DNA of 64,000 nt from Thalassovita aquimarina (GCF_018219815.1 NZ_JADMKU010000001.1:372001-436000), one strand, 5' to 3'. Numbered from the stretch's first letter, positions 17,815 to 27,525 are shown. A program made the numbers and translations. The notes: generated by a model not told the origin, from the sequence alone.

Positions 17815-19115
17815 GCGACATGATGAAGAAAACCGGGCTGTTCGGCCTCGTGGCCGTGTTGATCCTGCTGACCGGATTTATGCAAAGCTGGAACACCGCG
17901 TTGCAGATCCTCAACATGGGGCTGATCAGCGCCATCATGGCCTTGGGCGTGAACCTGCAATGGGGGTTCGCGGGACTGTTCAACGTGGGCGTCATGGGCT
18001 TCGTCGCTCTGGGCGGGCTGGCCACCGTGCTGGTATCCACCCGTCCCATCCCCGAAGCCTGGAGCGCGGGCGGGTTCGGTATCCTGCTGGGCCTGGTGCT
18101 GGGCGCGGCGACCATCGTCGCGGCGATCCTCGCCTATACCCGCATGGCCAAGGGCAAGGGGCGGACGCTGGCGATGCTGGTGATCCTGGTCGGGGGCTTC
18201 TTCCTCTACCGCTGGGTCTTCGACCCGGCGGTCGGCGCGGTCGAAGCGATCAACCCCGCTTCGCAAGGCAATATCGGCGGTTTGGGCCTGCCGGTGCTGC
18301 TGGCCTGGCCAGTGGGCGGGTTGCTTGCCGCAGGCGGCGCCTGGGTGATCGGCAAGACGGCCCTGGGCCTGCGCTCCGATTACCTGGCCATCGCCACGCT
18401 GGGCATCGCCGAGATCATCATCGCCGTAATGAAGAACGAAGACTGGCTGGCGCGCGGCGTGAAGAACGTGATCGGCCTGCCGCGCCCGGTGCCATACGAG
18501 GTCGACCTGCAGGCCAGCCCGGCCTTCGTCGAACGCGCCACCAGCCTCGGCCTCGATGCCACCACCGCCTCGACCCTTTGGGTGAAGCTGCTCTACGCGG
18601 CGCTGTTCACCGTTGTTCTGCTGATCCTGCTGTGGATGACGCAGCGGGCGCTGCATTCGCCCTGGGGCCGGATGATGCGGGCGATCCGCGACAACGAGGT
18701 CGCGGCCGAAGCGATGGGCAAGAACGTCACCCGCCGCCATCTGCAGGTCTTCATCCTCGGGTCCGCCATCTGCGGCATCGCCGGGGCGATGATGACCACG
18801 CTGGACGGGCAGCTGACGCCCGGCACCTACCAGCCGCTGCGCTTCACCTTCCTGATCTGGGTGATGGTGATCGTCGGCGGATCGGGCAACAATATCGGTG
18901 CCGTTCTGGGTGGCTTCCTGATCTGGTTCCTCTGGGTGCAGGTTGAACCGCTGGGACAGTGGCTGATGCAGCTGATCACCATGGGCATGGCCGAAGACAG
19001 CGCGCTGAAGGCTCATCTGCTGGACAGCACCGCGCATATGCGACTGCTGACCATGGGATTGGTGCTGCTACTGGTGCTTAGGTTCAGCCCGCGCGGATTG
19101 ATCCCGGAGAAATAA
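17811..19115 (+). CDS. livM: Branched-chain amino-acid ABC transporter permease (LivM type)
   Basis: 434 residues, a LivM-type inner-membrane permease with about ten hydrophobic segments. Conserved parts are MALGVNLQWGFAGLFNVGVMGFVALGG, RSDYLAIATLGIAEII, WGRMMRAIRDNEVAAEAMGKNV (cytoplasmic coupling loop) and MVIVGGSGNNIGAVLGGF. It completes the transporter. The gene order is binding protein, two ATPases, inserted gene, two permeases, rather than permeases first as in E. coli. A hairpin follows the stop. Confidence 0.92.
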   Translation: MSDMMKKTGLFGLVAVLILLTGFMQSWNTALQILNMGLISAIMALGVNLQWGFAGLFNVGVMGFVALGGLATVLVSTRPIPEAWSAGGFGILLGLVLGAATIVAAILAYTRMAKGKGRTLAMLVILVGGFFLYRWVFDPAVGAVEAINPASQGNIGGLGLPVLLAWPVGGLLAAGGAWVIGKTALGLRSDYLAIATLGIAEIIIAVMKNEDWLARGVKNVIGLPRPVPYEVDLQASPAFVERATSLGLDATTASTLWVKLLYAALFTVVLLILLWMTQRALHSPWGRMMRAIRDNEVAAEAMGKNVTRRHLQVFILGSAICGIAGAMMTTLDGQLTPGTYQPLRFTFLIWVMVIVGGSGNNIGAVLGGFLIWFLWVQVEPLGQWLMQLITMGMAEDSALKAHLLDSTAHMRLLTMGLVLLLVLRFSPRGLIPEK

Positions 19116-19122
19116 AACCGAT

Positions 19123-19163
19123 GAGCAGGACGGTGAACTTAGATTGAGCTTACCGTCCTGCTC
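19123..19163 (+). terminator. Hairpin after livM
   Basis: Twelve-base perfect arms (19123-19134 and 19152-19163) flank a 17-nt loop, starting 7 nt after the livM stop. There is no U-run, so it is either a weak or factor-assisted terminator or a 3'-end stabiliser. Confidence 0.55.
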
Positions 19164-19310
19164 GCCATTCAGCACTCGGCCGTGGCCAAATCCTGTTCAC
19201 GGCCTTCGTCGTGCCGGATCCGGCTCTTGCTGCGGCGCTTCTCAGTTTTATCTTTGCGTTTCCTTGCTTCGCCTTGATCGCTAAGCGGCCCGGAACCTGT
19301 TGAACCCCAG

Positions 19311-19386
19311 TTTTCTCTTCTTTTCACAAATATCCCGGGGTGAACTGGCCTTGCCCAAGAAGGGGAAATGCCCCCTGCCCGCCCCT
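19311..19386 (+). repeat. Dispersed intergenic element, copy A
   Basis: It has the core CTTCTTTT, a few bases, then AATATCCCGGGG, followed by a GGGG/CCCC-rich tail ending CCCCTGCCCGCCCC. The same pieces occur at 24850-24940 and, inverted, at 47737-47799. All three lie right behind gene ends. Confidence 0.65.
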
Positions 19387-19411
19387 GAATCTTCATGACC
19401 ATGCGGTCAAA

Positions 19412-19429
19412 ACTTCACACCGGCGTTAC
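19412..19429 (+). promoter_or_regulatory. Weak Pho-box-like repeat upstream of ugpB
   Basis: ACTTCAC, ACCG, GCGTTAC, then ACTC: two 7-base units with 4-base spacing, the same 11-bp phasing as the pst Pho box and sharing its GTTACACTC stretch. The units match CTGTCAC at only 4-5 of 7 positions. ugp genes are PhoB-controlled in E. coli, which makes the site plausible. Confidence 0.35.
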
Positions 19430-19619
19430 ACTCGGCACCTACGCGGACACCTGTGCAATCGGGGTGTAACCGGAAATTCGATTCTCCTGATTTCAACCCC
19501 GGCCCCCCGGCTGCACCGTCCCTTCCGGGGCGCTTTGCCATTCCGCTGACCCGGCAGTCCGATGCCGCAGCGGCCCATTCAAACCTTGCCCGCCGGGCAA
19601 GGCCGAGCGGAGAGAAAGA

Positions 19620-20921
19620 ATGAACCGTATCACCGTTACCGCGGCAGCCGCTTTCGCGATGGTTGCCAATGCAGCCTTCGCGGAAACCGAAATCACCTGG
19701 TGGCACGCCATGGGCGGCGCATTGGGCGACACCGTCAACCAGATCGCGGCCGACTTCAACGCCAGCCAGGGCGAATACAAGATCACCCCGGTTTTCAAGG
19801 GCACCTACGAGGAAACCTTAACCGCCGGAATCGCCGCTTTCCGTGCCGGCGAACAGCCCAACATCCTGCAGGTCTTCGATGCCGGTGCCGCGACCGTGAT
19901 CGGCGCCAAGGGCGCCACCATCCCGGTGCAGGACCTGCTGACCGACAACGGCCTCACCTTCGACATCAACGATTACATCTCGGGCGTGCGCTATTTCTAC
20001 GCCGACAGCGAAGACAAGATGATCGGCATGCCGTTCAATTCGTCCTCGCCGATCATGTATTACAACGTGGACGCCCTGGAAAAAGCCGGCGTGACCCCGC
20101 CGAAGACCTGGGAAGAATTCCAGTCGGTGACCGCGCCCGCGCTGAAGAAGGCCGGTTACACCGCCCTGTCGCAGTCGCATCTGCCGTGGATCTTCACCGA
20201 AAACTTCTTCTCGCGCCACAACCTGCCCTTTGCCACCAATAACAACGGCTATGACGGCACCGACACCAAGATCCTGGTGAACAGCCCCGAAATCAAGGCC
20301 CACTTCAAGGCCGTGACCGAATGGCAGAAGGACGGCTATTTCGAATGGTTCGGCACCGGCTGGGGCGACAACCAGGCGCCGTTCGAACAGGGCAAGGTCG
20401 CGATCTGGCTGGGGTCTTCGGGATCGTTCGGCGGGTTGATGAAGAAAGACCTGCCGTTCGAATTCTCCGCCACCTACCTGCCCTACTGGGAAGCGGTGAC
20501 CAAGGAACCGACCCAGACCTTCATCGGCGGTGCGTCGCTGTTCGCGATGGCCGGCAAGTCGGCCGAGGAAAACAAGGCCACGGCCGAATTCTTCCGCTTC
20601 CTGACCTCGGCCGAGGTTCAGTATTACTGGCACAAGTCGACCGGCTACGTACCGGTCACCGAAGCCGCCTACGAACTGGCCAAGAAAGACGGCCATTATG
20701 ACCGCTTCCCGGCGGCCGAGGTCGGCATCAAGCAGTTGTCGCTGCCCGGCGGCAAGAACACCAAGGGCTATCGCATGGGCTTCTACGTCCAGATCCGCGA
20801 CGTGATGAACCGTGAATACGGCCGCATCCTGACCGGCGAAACCGATGTCGAAACCGCCTTCAAGACCATCGAAGACGAAGCCAACAAACTGCTGGCCCGC
20901 TTCGGCAAGACCCAGTCGTAA
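19620..20921 (+). CDS. ugpB: sn-glycerol-3-phosphate ABC transporter substrate-binding protein UgpB
   Basis: 433 residues with a signal peptide (MNRITVTAAAAFAMVANAAFA). The mature part starts ETEITWWHAMGGALGDTVNQ, typical of UgpB, and carries FKGTYEETLTAGIAAFRAGEQPNILQVFDAG and GMPFNSSSPIMYYN, blocks that line the glycerol-phosphate site in this family. It binds glycerol 3-phosphate and glycerophosphodiesters in the periplasm as a phosphate or glycerol source. It heads ugpBAEC and is followed by a hairpin. Confidence 0.95.
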   Translation: MNRITVTAAAAFAMVANAAFAETEITWWHAMGGALGDTVNQIAADFNASQGEYKITPVFKGTYEETLTAGIAAFRAGEQPNILQVFDAGAATVIGAKGATIPVQDLLTDNGLTFDINDYISGVRYFYADSEDKMIGMPFNSSSPIMYYNVDALEKAGVTPPKTWEEFQSVTAPALKKAGYTALSQSHLPWIFTENFFSRHNLPFATNNNGYDGTDTKILVNSPEIKAHFKAVTEWQKDGYFEWFGTGWGDNQAPFEQGKVAIWLGSSGSFGGLMKKDLPFEFSATYLPYWEAVTKEPTQTFIGGASLFAMAGKSAEENKATAEFFRFLTSAEVQYYWHKSTGYVPVTEAAYELAKKDGHYDRFPAAEVGIKQLSLPGGKNTKGYRMGFYVQIRDVMNREYGRILTGETDVETAFKTIEDEANKLLARFGKTQS

Positions 20922-20942
20922 GACCGGTACGATGTCACGATC

Positions 20943-20970
20943 ACCGGTGGCCGCCCCCGTGGCCGTCGGT
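20943..20970 (+). other. Hairpin between ugpB and ugpA
   Basis: A ten-pair stem (20943-20952 with 20961-20970, two G-U pairs) and an 8-nt loop in the 70-nt gap between the binding-protein and permease genes. No U-run. This is the same arrangement as after pstS and after the liv binding protein. Confidence 0.45.
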
Positions 20971-20991
20971 TCCGCTTGAAAGGGCCCGAAT

Positions 20992-21879
20992 GTGAAACGC
21001 GCTGGCTTCGCCAATACCTGGCTTCCGATCCTGCTGCTGATCCCGCAACTGTCGATCGTCGCCATCTTCTTCTACTGGCCCGCTCTCGAGGCGGTTCAGT
21101 CCTCTTTCTTCCTGCAGGATCCGTTCGGATTCGGATCGACCTTCGTGGGCTTCGAAAACTACGCCGACCTGTTCGGATCCGCCGAATACCGCAAGGTCGC
21201 CTGGTTCACGGTGATCTTCACCCTGCTGGTGACCTTCCTTTCGCTGGCCATCGCGCTTTTGCTGGCGGTCAAGGCCGACACCATACTGCGCGGGGCCAAG
21301 ACCTATCGCACCCTGCTGATGTGGGTCTATGCCGTGGCGCCCCCGGTCGCGGGCTTCATCGGCGTCATCATGTTCAACCAGACCTGGGGCCCGCTGACCA
21401 ACCTTGCCGGCCTTGTCGGCTGGGATTTCGTGCTGGGGGTGAAATTCAACGACACCGCCTTCGCGATGGTGCTGGTGTCGGTGTGGAAGCAGGTGCCGGT
21501 CAACTTCATCTTCTTCCTGTCGGGGCTGCAATCGTTCCCGAAATCGGTGCGCGAAGCGGCACTGATCGACAACCGCTCGGCCTCGGGACGGTTCTGGGAC
21601 ATCACCTTCCCGCTGCTGGCGCCGACCGGATTCTTCCTGCTGATCACCAATATCACCTATGCGCTGTTCGACACCTTCGGGGTGGTCGACACGCTGGTGA
21701 AGGGCGAACCGGGCAACAACCCGATGACGCTGGTCTACAAGGTCTATGTCGACGGGTTCCGCGGCAACGACCTTGGCGGGTCCTCGGCGCAGTCGGTGAT
21801 CCTGATGGTGCTGGTGCTGGTGCTGGCGCTGACGGTGTTCCAGTTCCGGCTTGTCGAACGCCGCATTCATTACACCTGA
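20992..21879 (+). CDS. ugpA: sn-glycerol-3-phosphate ABC transporter permease UgpA
   Basis: 295 residues, six hydrophobic segments of the MalF-type permease family. It begins at GTG 20992; an ATG two bases earlier runs straight into a stop, so GTG is the start. The EAA loop reads REAALIDNRSASGRFWDITFPLL, matching the consensus EAAxxDGA...G region in position. It forms the channel with UgpE. It is 9 nt before ugpE. Confidence 0.95.
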   Translation: MKRAGFANTWLPILLLIPQLSIVAIFFYWPALEAVQSSFFLQDPFGFGSTFVGFENYADLFGSAEYRKVAWFTVIFTLLVTFLSLAIALLLAVKADTILRGAKTYRTLLMWVYAVAPPVAGFIGVIMFNQTWGPLTNLAGLVGWDFVLGVKFNDTAFAMVLVSVWKQVPVNFIFFLSGLQSFPKSVREAALIDNRSASGRFWDITFPLLAPTGFFLLITNITYALFDTFGVVDTLVKGEPGNNPMTLVYKVYVDGFRGNDLGGSSAQSVILMVLVLVLALTVFQFRLVERRIHYT

Positions 21880-21888
21880 GGTTTCCCA

Positions 21889-22770
21889 ATGGTCGATATT
21901 TCCGTCACACGAACCGCCCGCCGTCCGATCCGCTGGACCGTGCTTCTGGACCACGCGGTGCTGATCGCGGGGTCGCTTTTCATGCTGCTGCCGCTGTTGA
22001 TCGTACTGCAGACCACCACCATGCCCGATACCGACATCATCCAGCACGGCCCGCAGCTGAAAATCGGCGACCAGTTCGACGAGAACCTGCAAAAGGCGAT
22101 GGTTCAGGCTTCGGGCTTTTCCGGCGAAAACACCGGGCTGCGGATGATGCTGAATTCCTTCATCCTCGGGCTCGGCTTCGCCTTCGGCAAGATCGTGCTG
22201 GGGATGATGGCGGCCTATGCGCTGGTCTATTTCCGGCTGCGCTTCGCCACCATCGCCTTCTGGCTGATCTTCACCACGCTGCTGCTGCCGCTCGAAGTGC
22301 GCATTCTGCCGTCCTACAAGGTGGTACAGAACCTCGGCATGCTCAACACCTATCACGGGCTGATCGTGCCGCTGATCGCCTCGGCCACCGCCACCTTCTT
22401 CTTCCGACAGTTCTTCCGCTCAGTGCCCGAGGAACTGGTCGAAGCGGCGCGGATCGACGGCGCCGGGCCGGTGAAGTTCTTCGTCGATATCCTGGTGCCG
22501 CTGTCGCAGACGATGATCGCGGCGATGTTCATCATCATGTTCGTCTATGGCTGGAACCAGTACCTGTGGCCGACCATGATCACCACCGAGGAAAGCATGT
22601 ACACGCTGGTGCGCGGCATCAAGCAGATCACCCAGGTTTTGGAAGGCGCCGCCGTTCCGGAATTCGGACGTTCCAACCTGCTGGCGATCATCGCCGTGGT
22701 GCCGCCGGTGGCGATCGTCATCTTCTTCCAGAGCTGGTTCGTCAAGGGCCTGACGGAATCTGATAAGTAG
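21889..22770 (+). CDS. ugpE: sn-glycerol-3-phosphate ABC transporter permease UgpE
   Basis: 293 residues, a MalG-type permease. The EAA loop is [24 protein letters not shown] near residue 180. A periplasmic stretch between the first two membrane segments (about residues 45-80) is longer than in maltose permeases, as usual for UgpE. It partners UgpA, and ugpC follows after 11 nt. Confidence 0.95.
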   Translation: MVDISVTRTARRPIRWTVLLDHAVLIAGSLFMLLPLLIVLQTTTMPDTDIIQHGPQLKIGDQFDENLQKAMVQASGFSGENTGLRMMLNSFILGLGFAFGKIVLGMMAAYALVYFRLRFATIAFWLIFTTLLLPLEVRILPSYKVVQNLGMLNTYHGLIVPLIASATATFFFRQFFRSVPEELVEAARIDGAGPVKFFVDILVPLSQTMIAAMFIIMFVYGWNQYLWPTMITTEESMYTLVRGIKQITQVLEGAAVPEFGRSNLLAIIAVVPPVAIVIFFQSWFVKGLTESDK

Positions 22771-22781
22771 GGAAATCCAAC

Positions 22782-23825
22782 ATGGCTGAGGTCAAACTCA
22801 ATTCTGTACGCAAGATCTATCCCAACGGGGCCGAGGCGGTCACCCCGTCGAGCTTCCACATCCAGGACGGTGAATTCGTCGTGCTGGTCGGGCCTTCGGG
22901 GTGCGGAAAATCCACCCTGTTGCGGATGATCGCCGGGCTCGAAGAGATCACCGAGGGCGAGTTGATGATCGGCGACCGCGTGGTCAACCATACCGATCCG
23001 GCCGACCGCGATATCGCGATGGTGTTCCAGAACTATGCGCTTTACCCGCACATGACCGTTAAAAAGAACATCGCCTACGGGCTGAAGAACCGCAAAACCC
23101 CCGGTGATGAAATCGAACGCAAAGTGGCCGAGGCGGCGCAGATGCTGAACCTGGGCGACTATCTCGACCGCAAGCCGTCGCAGTTGTCCGGCGGTCAGCG
23201 CCAGCGCGTCGCGATGGGCCGCGCCATCGTGCGCGACCCGGCGCTGTTCCTGTTCGACGAACCACTGTCCAATCTCGACGCCAAGCTACGCAACCAGATG
23301 CGGATCGAAATCAAGGCGCTGCAGCGGCGGCTCGGCGTCACCTCGATCTACGTCACCCATGACCAGGTCGAGGCGATGACCATGGCCGACCGGATCATCG
23401 TTCTGAACGGCGGCCGGATCGAACAGATCGGCTCCCCGTCTGAGATCTACCATAACCCGACCTCGACCTTCGTGGCCTCCTTCATGGGCGCACCGCCGAT
23501 GAACCTGCTCGATGCGCGGATCGCCGACGGCACGGTACAGCTCGATGGCGGCGCCCATGTCGCCGCCGCGCCGAACGGCAAGACCGGGCCGGTCACGCTG
23601 GGCATCCGCCCCGAAGACGTCAAACTCGATGCTGCCGGCGCACTGCATTTCGACATCGACCTGATCGAGGAACTGGGCGCGCACCGGCTGCTGCATGGCA
23701 AGGTGGCCGGGCAACCCTTCACCACCCATTTGCTGAAGGATGTGACGGTCGAACCGGGCCGCCACGGCGTACGTATCGACCCCTCCAAGCTTTGCCTGTT
23801 CGACACCACCGGCAGCCGGCTATGA
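22782..23825 (+). CDS. ugpC: sn-glycerol-3-phosphate ABC transporter ATPase UgpC
   Basis: 347 residues, typical of the MalK/UgpC group: Walker [11 protein letters not shown]-loop [14 protein letters not shown], signature [15 protein letters not shown], Walker [13 protein letters not shown], switch His [11 protein letters not shown], then a C-terminal TOBE-type regulatory domain (about residues 240-347) with [10 protein letters not shown]. It hydrolyses ATP to drive import. The stop overlaps the next gene by 4 nt (ATGA at 23822-23825). Confidence 0.96.
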   Translation: MAEVKLNSVRKIYPNGAEAVTPSSFHIQDGEFVVLVGPSGCGKSTLLRMIAGLEEITEGELMIGDRVVNHTDPADRDIAMVFQNYALYPHMTVKKNIAYGLKNRKTPGDEIERKVAEAAQMLNLGDYLDRKPSQLSGGQRQRVAMGRAIVRDPALFLFDEPLSNLDAKLRNQMRIEIKALQRRLGVTSIYVTHDQVEAMTMADRIIVLNGGRIEQIGSPSEIYHNPTSTFVASFMGAPPMNLLDARIADGTVQLDGGAHVAAAPNGKTGPVTLGIRPEDVKLDAAGALHFDIDLIEELGAHRLLHGKVAGQPFTTHLLKDVTVEPGRHGVRIDPSKLCLFDTTGSRL

Positions 23826-24832
23826 CCACGCTTCTGGATACCTTGCCCGCCGTCACCAATGCCGAACGCGCCCGCATCCTGTCGGCGCCGCGCACAGCAG
23901 AGGCGCATCGCGCGCTGATGGCCGATATACCGGCGATGACCGCGCTGCAAACCGGCGGCGCGGCGACGCAGGACACGCTGCCGGACACCCTGTCGGTCAT
24001 CGCCTGGAACGTCGAACGCTGCCTGTTCCCGCAAGACAGCGCACGCCATATCGCGCCGCTCGAGCCGCAGGTCGTTCTGCTGTCCGAGGTCGATCACGGC
24101 ATGGCCCGCACCTGCCAGCGCCACACCACGGCGGACATGGCCCGCGCACTAGGCATGACCTATGTTTTCGGGGTGGAATTTTTCGAACTCGACCTCGGTG
24201 GCCCGACCGAAATGGCCTTCTGCCGCGACGATTTCAACGCGCTCGGCTGGCATGGCAACGCGATCCTGTCGGCGGTGCCGCCGCAACGGGTGACACTGAT
24301 CCGGCTCGACGATCATGGTCACTGGTTCAACGGCAACGACGGCGCGGGCGACCCGCAACAGCCGCGCCTGGGCGGTCGCATGGCGATCGCGGCGGTGCTG
24401 CCGTCGCAAACCGGCCCGGTCTGTGTCGTCTCCCCCCATCTCGAAAGCAACGCCTCTGCCCAGCACAGACATGAACAGTTCGCGGTTCTGCTCGACGCGC
24501 TGGAAGAGTTCGCACCGGGCATGCCGGTGGTCATCGGCGGCGACCTGAATACCGGCAATCACCTGCCGCCCCGGTTCGACTGGCGCGACGAAACGCTGTT
24601 TTCGCTTGCCGAAACCCGCGGTTACGACTGGAGCGCAACGCCTGCGGGCGTCACCACGCGGCCCAGCCTGATCACCCCGCATCCCGAACGGCGGATGAAG
24701 CTCGACTGGTTCTGCACCCGCGGCCTGAACTGTTTCGAAAACCGGCTCCTCCCCGCGATCGACACCGACAGCCGCCCCCTATCCGATCACGAAGCGATCT
24801 GGTGCCGGCTGAACCTGGCTTCCGGACCCTGA
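23822..24832 (+). CDS. Endonuclease/exonuclease/phosphatase-fold protein coupled to ugp
   Basis: 336 residues from the ATG that overlaps the ugpC stop. Motifs of the EEP superfamily are visible: [13 protein letters not shown] (metal-binding Asn/Glu), LLSEVDHGM (Glu), [21 protein letters not shown] (Asp/Asn) and PLSDHEAIW (the final His). The superfamily includes DNases, inositol phosphatases, sphingomyelinases and other phosphodiesterases. In E. coli the ugp operon ends in ugpQ, a glycerophosphodiesterase of an unrelated fold, so a phosphodiester-cleaving role is an attractive inference. No signal peptide is evident, so it is probably cytoplasmic. Confidence 0.8.
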   Translation: MTTLLDTLPAVTNAERARILSAPRTAEAHRALMADIPAMTALQTGGAATQDTLPDTLSVIAWNVERCLFPQDSARHIAPLEPQVVLLSEVDHGMARTCQRHTTADMARALGMTYVFGVEFFELDLGGPTEMAFCRDDFNALGWHGNAILSAVPPQRVTLIRLDDHGHWFNGNDGAGDPQQPRLGGRMAIAAVLPSQTGPVCVVSPHLESNASAQHRHEQFAVLLDALEEFAPGMPVVIGGDLNTGNHLPPRFDWRDETLFSLAETRGYDWSATPAGVTTRPSLITPHPERRMKLDWFCTRGLNCFENRLLPAIDTDSRPLSDHEAIWCRLNLASGP

Positions 24833-24849
24833 CAAAGCCCCTATCCGGG

Positions 24850-24940
24850 CTTCTTCTTTTGGGAAATATCCTGGGGGTGAATGCGTTGAAAATCTGACAG
24901 ATTTTCAACGCAGAGGGGGCAAGGCCCCCTGCCCGCCCCC
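24850..24940 (+). repeat. Dispersed intergenic element, copy B, with two hairpins
   Basis: CTTCTTCTTTT, then AAATATCCTGGGGG, a perfect 13-bp hairpin (24883-24895 with 24899-24911), and a second stem (AGGGGGC with GCCCCCT, 24914-24930), ending at the stop of the convergent HerA-like gene. It fills the whole gap between two convergent genes and probably ends transcription from both sides. Confidence 0.7.
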
Positions 24941-26491
24941 TCAGCGCCCCTTGAACAATCCGCCCAGGATGCCGCGCACGATCCGCCGTCCCGTGGTACC
25001 GCGCAATTCCTTGACCAGCGCCTTCCCAAGCGCCTCTCCCACGGTATCCCCACGCGCATTGCTGCGGCTTTTGCGCGATGTCGACCGCTTGACGTGGGCA
25101 CCGGTATAGCGCCGCGCCGCCTTGAATTCGCGTTCCATCTCGTCGGCCTCGGCCTCGCGCCGCTCGGCTTCCTCGGCGTTCTCCGCCGCCTGCTGCGCCC
25201 GCTTGGCAAGGATTTCATAGGCCGAATGCCGGTCGTTCAGCACCTCGTATTTGCCGGCGATGGGCGAGGCGTCGATCAGCCGCTTGCGCTCGCCCGGATC
25301 GATCGGCCCCAGCCGCGACGACGGCGGCCGGATCAGCGTGCGTTCGACCACCCCCGGCACGCCCTTCTTGGCCAGGAACGATGTCACCGCCTCGCCGACG
25401 CCCACTTCGCGGATCGCCTCTTCGGTATCGAAGCGGGGATTGTCGCGATAGGTTTCTGCGGCCAGCCGCAATTCCTTGCGGTCGCGCGCGGTGAAGGCGC
25501 GCAGCGCGTGCTGCACCCGGTTGCCCAGCTGGCCGAGGATATCCTCGGGCACGTCGGCGGGATTCTGGGTGATGAAATAGACCCCTACACCCTTGGACCG
25601 GATCAACCGCGCCACCTGTTCCACCTTGTCGACCAGCGCCTTGGGCGCGTCGTCGAACAGCAGATGCGCCTCGTCGAAGAAGAAGACCAGCTTCGGCTTG
25701 TCGGGATCGCCCACCTCGGGCAGGTCCTCGAACAGTTCCGACAGAAGCCACAGCAGGAAGGTCGCGTAGAGCCGTGGCGAGGCCATCAGCTTGTCCGCGG
25801 CCAGGATGTTGATCCGCCCGTGCCCGTCGAGATCGGTGCGCATCAGGTCCGCCAGTTCCAAAGCCGGTTCGCCGAACAGTTTCGCCCCGCCCTGATTTTC
25901 CAGCACCAGCAGACGGCGCTGGATGGCACCCACCGACTGGACGGAAATATTGCCATAGCGCAGGCTCAGGTTGGCACGGTTTTCCCCGACCCAGACCAGC
26001 AGCGCCTGTAGGTCCTTCAGGTCCAAGAGCGGCAGCCCCTGCTCATCGGCCAGCCGGAAGGCAATGTTGAGGATGCCTTCCTGCGCCTCGCTCAGTTCCA
26101 GCAGCCGCGAAATCAGCAACGGGCCCATCTCCGCCACCGTGGTGCGCACCGGATGGCCCTGTTCGCCGAACAGATCCCAGAAGGTGACCGGGAACGCCTG
26201 ATAACTGTAGTCACCGAACCCGATCTTACCCGCGCGGTCCATGAACGCGTCATGCAGCTTGAAGTCGGGCGAGCCCGCAGCGGCAAGCCCCGACAGGTCG
26301 CCCTTGACGTCCGACAGGAAGACCGGCACGCCCCGGGCGGAAAACTCTTCGGCCATGATTTGCAACGTGACGGTCTTGCCGGTCCCCGTAGCGCCGGCGA
26401 TCAGACCGTGGCGATTGGCATATTTCAGCTTCAGCCCCTGCTTTTCGCCGTATCCTTCGCCACCACCGCCGATGAAAATACTGTCCTGCAC
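24941..26491 (-). CDS. HerA-like ATPase, DUF853 family
   Basis: 516 residues. GTG start at 26491 with AAAAGG 7 nt upstream. Walker A is GATGTGKT (residues 33-40), Walker B is [15 protein letters not shown], and [36 protein letters not shown] matches the HerA/FtsK-type C-terminal part of the family. A charged linker rich in Glu/Arg/Ala (about residues 430-470) precedes a C-terminal tail. Homologues (YjgR) are soluble hexameric NTPases of unknown role, possibly DNA translocation. It is monocistronic. Confidence 0.9.
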   Translation of the reverse strand: MQDSIFIGGGGEGYGEKQGLKLKYANRHGLIAGATGTGKTVTLQIMAEEFSARGVPVFLSDVKGDLSGLAAAGSPDFKLHDAFMDRAGKIGFGDYSYQAFPVTFWDLFGEQGHPVRTTVAEMGPLLISRLLELSEAQEGILNIAFRLADEQGLPLLDLKDLQALLVWVGENRANLSLRYGNISVQSVGAIQRRLLVLENQGGAKLFGEPALELADLMRTDLDGHGRINILAADKLMASPRLYATFLLWLLSELFEDLPEVGDPDKPKLVFFFDEAHLLFDDAPKALVDKVEQVARLIRSKGVGVYFITQNPADVPEDILGQLGNRVQHALRAFTARDRKELRLAAETYRDNPRFDTEEAIREVGVGEAVTSFLAKKGVPGVVERTLIRPPSSRLGPIDPGERKRLIDASPIAGKYEVLNDRHSAYEILAKRAQQAAENAEEAERREAEADEMEREFKAARRYTGAHVKRSTSRKSRSNARGDTVGEALGKALVKELRGTTGRRIVRGILGGLFKGR

Positions 26492-26916
26492 CCGAATGCC
26501 TTTTCTTTAATCAATCCCGTCCAGCGTAAAACTACATCGTTAAGCCCTTTATGTCACAGTAAAAAATACGCCACACCGGCTTCCGCAGCGATCGTTGAGT
26601 TGCCCCGGGATATGCCGACAGTCGCAATTTTCAAGGCCGCGCCGTTTTTTTTGCATTCTTTCTTGGTGAACCCTGTTGACGGATTGTTACAAACGTCCTA
26701 GCGTTTCGTTAATGAATAAGTCGGCCAGTCCGACGGGGAGACAAAATTTCGGAAAGGGGTCATGTATTTGGCCCCTTTTCGTCATTTCAGGCGTATCGAT
26801 TTTAAACTGGGCAGGAATTTGCCATTTCCCGTCTTCGTGACGTCTTTCCCGCCTGACAGCCATGCGCAGCCATGCTAGAGCCGTGCCATAGAAAACCGAG
26901 CAATGATGGGGATAAC
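26492..26916. other. 425-nt intergenic region between the HerA-like gene and the IalB-family gene
   Basis: AT-richer than its surroundings. No protein gene is visible. A promoter-like pair and a downstream hairpin mark a possible small RNA at about 26710-26790, listed separately. The remaining 130 nt presumably carry the promoter and leader of the IalB-family gene. Confidence 0.5.
26676..26785 (+). ncRNA. Candidate small RNA with its own promoter and terminator-like hairpin
   Basis: TTGACG (26676-26681) and TAGCGT (26699-26704) are spaced by 17 nt. About 45 nt downstream of the expected start is a stem of ten pairs (26753-26762 with 26769-26778, one G-U) followed by a short T-containing tract. 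A smaller GTCGG/CCGAC stem lies before it. The result would be a transcript of roughly 75 nt without a reading frame. I recognise no family. Confidence 0.35.
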
Positions 26917-27504
26917 ATGCCCAAATTTTTGAATATTCTTCCGGTCATCGCGGCGCTGGCCCTGACCGGAGCCGCGGTCGCGCAGGAAACCGCGCAGCAA
27001 CCCGCGGCAGATCCTGCCGCCCCGGGCCTGAGCTTGGGCGAACAGGCCCAGGTAGAACCCTATATCCGGGAAAGCTCGGGTGATTGGAAACTGGAATGCC
27101 TGAGCACGGGCAGCGACGAGGAACCCTGCCAGCTGCTGCAGGAAATGACCGCAGAAGACGGCGGAATGCTGGCCACGATACGCCTGTTCCGGCTGGAAAA
27201 CGGCGGCGAAGCGGAAGCTGGCGCGGTGATCGCGGTGCCGCTGGAAACCCTGCTGACGGCGCAATTGACCATGTCCGTCGATAGCAATCAGCCCCGGCGC
27301 TATCCGTTCACCGTCTGCGACCGGTTGGGCTGCTATGCCCGTATCGGACTGCGCAGCGAAGAAATCGCCGAATTCAAGCGCGGCTCCAAGGCGACCTTGT
27401 CGATCGTGCCCTTCGTGGCCCCCGATCAACGGGTGAACGTCGACATGTCGCTGAAAGGCTTCACCGCCGGCTATGAAATGGTGACACCGACCAAGATCCA
27501 GTAA
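26917..27504 (+). CDS. Invasion-associated locus B (IalB) family protein
   Basis: 195 residues from the ATG at 26917, preceded by GGGG 5 nt upstream; an upstream in-frame start at 26872 lacks a signal-peptide-like beginning. Signal peptide MPKFLNILPVIAALALTGAAVA, then a Gln/Ala/Pro-rich linker. The domain follows with SSGDWKLECL, EEPCQLLQEM, YPFTVCDRLGCYARIGL and ATLSIVPFVAPDQRVNVDMSLKGF. Cysteine positions (four) fit the family. IalB proteins are periplasmic; the name comes from Bartonella, but in free-living relatives the role is unknown. Confidence 0.85.
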   Translation: MPKFLNILPVIAALALTGAAVAQETAQQPAADPAAPGLSLGEQAQVEPYIRESSGDWKLECLSTGSDEEPCQLLQEMTAEDGGMLATIRLFRLENGGEAEAGAVIAVPLETLLTAQLTMSVDSNQPRRYPFTVCDRLGCYARIGLRSEEIAEFKRGSKATLSIVPFVAPDQRVNVDMSLKGFTAGYEMVTPTKIQ

Positions 27505-27525
27505 CCGACCAGACCTGGAAACGCG

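Larger units (their letters stand above)
19116..19619. other. 504-nt intergenic region between liv and ugp operons
   Basis: It contains the hairpin at 19123-19163, one copy of a dispersed intergenic element (19311-19386) and a weak Pho-box-like pattern (19412-19429), each listed separately. An open frame of 77 codons on the minus strand lies across the dispersed element; it has no recognisable features and I do not call it a gene. A good GGAGAG ribosome site precedes ugpB. Confidence 0.6.

Noticed and set aside
19169-19402. 77-codon minus-strand frame between liv and ugp
   Set aside because: It crosses the dispersed element, is Arg/Lys-rich without motif and has no clear ribosome site.
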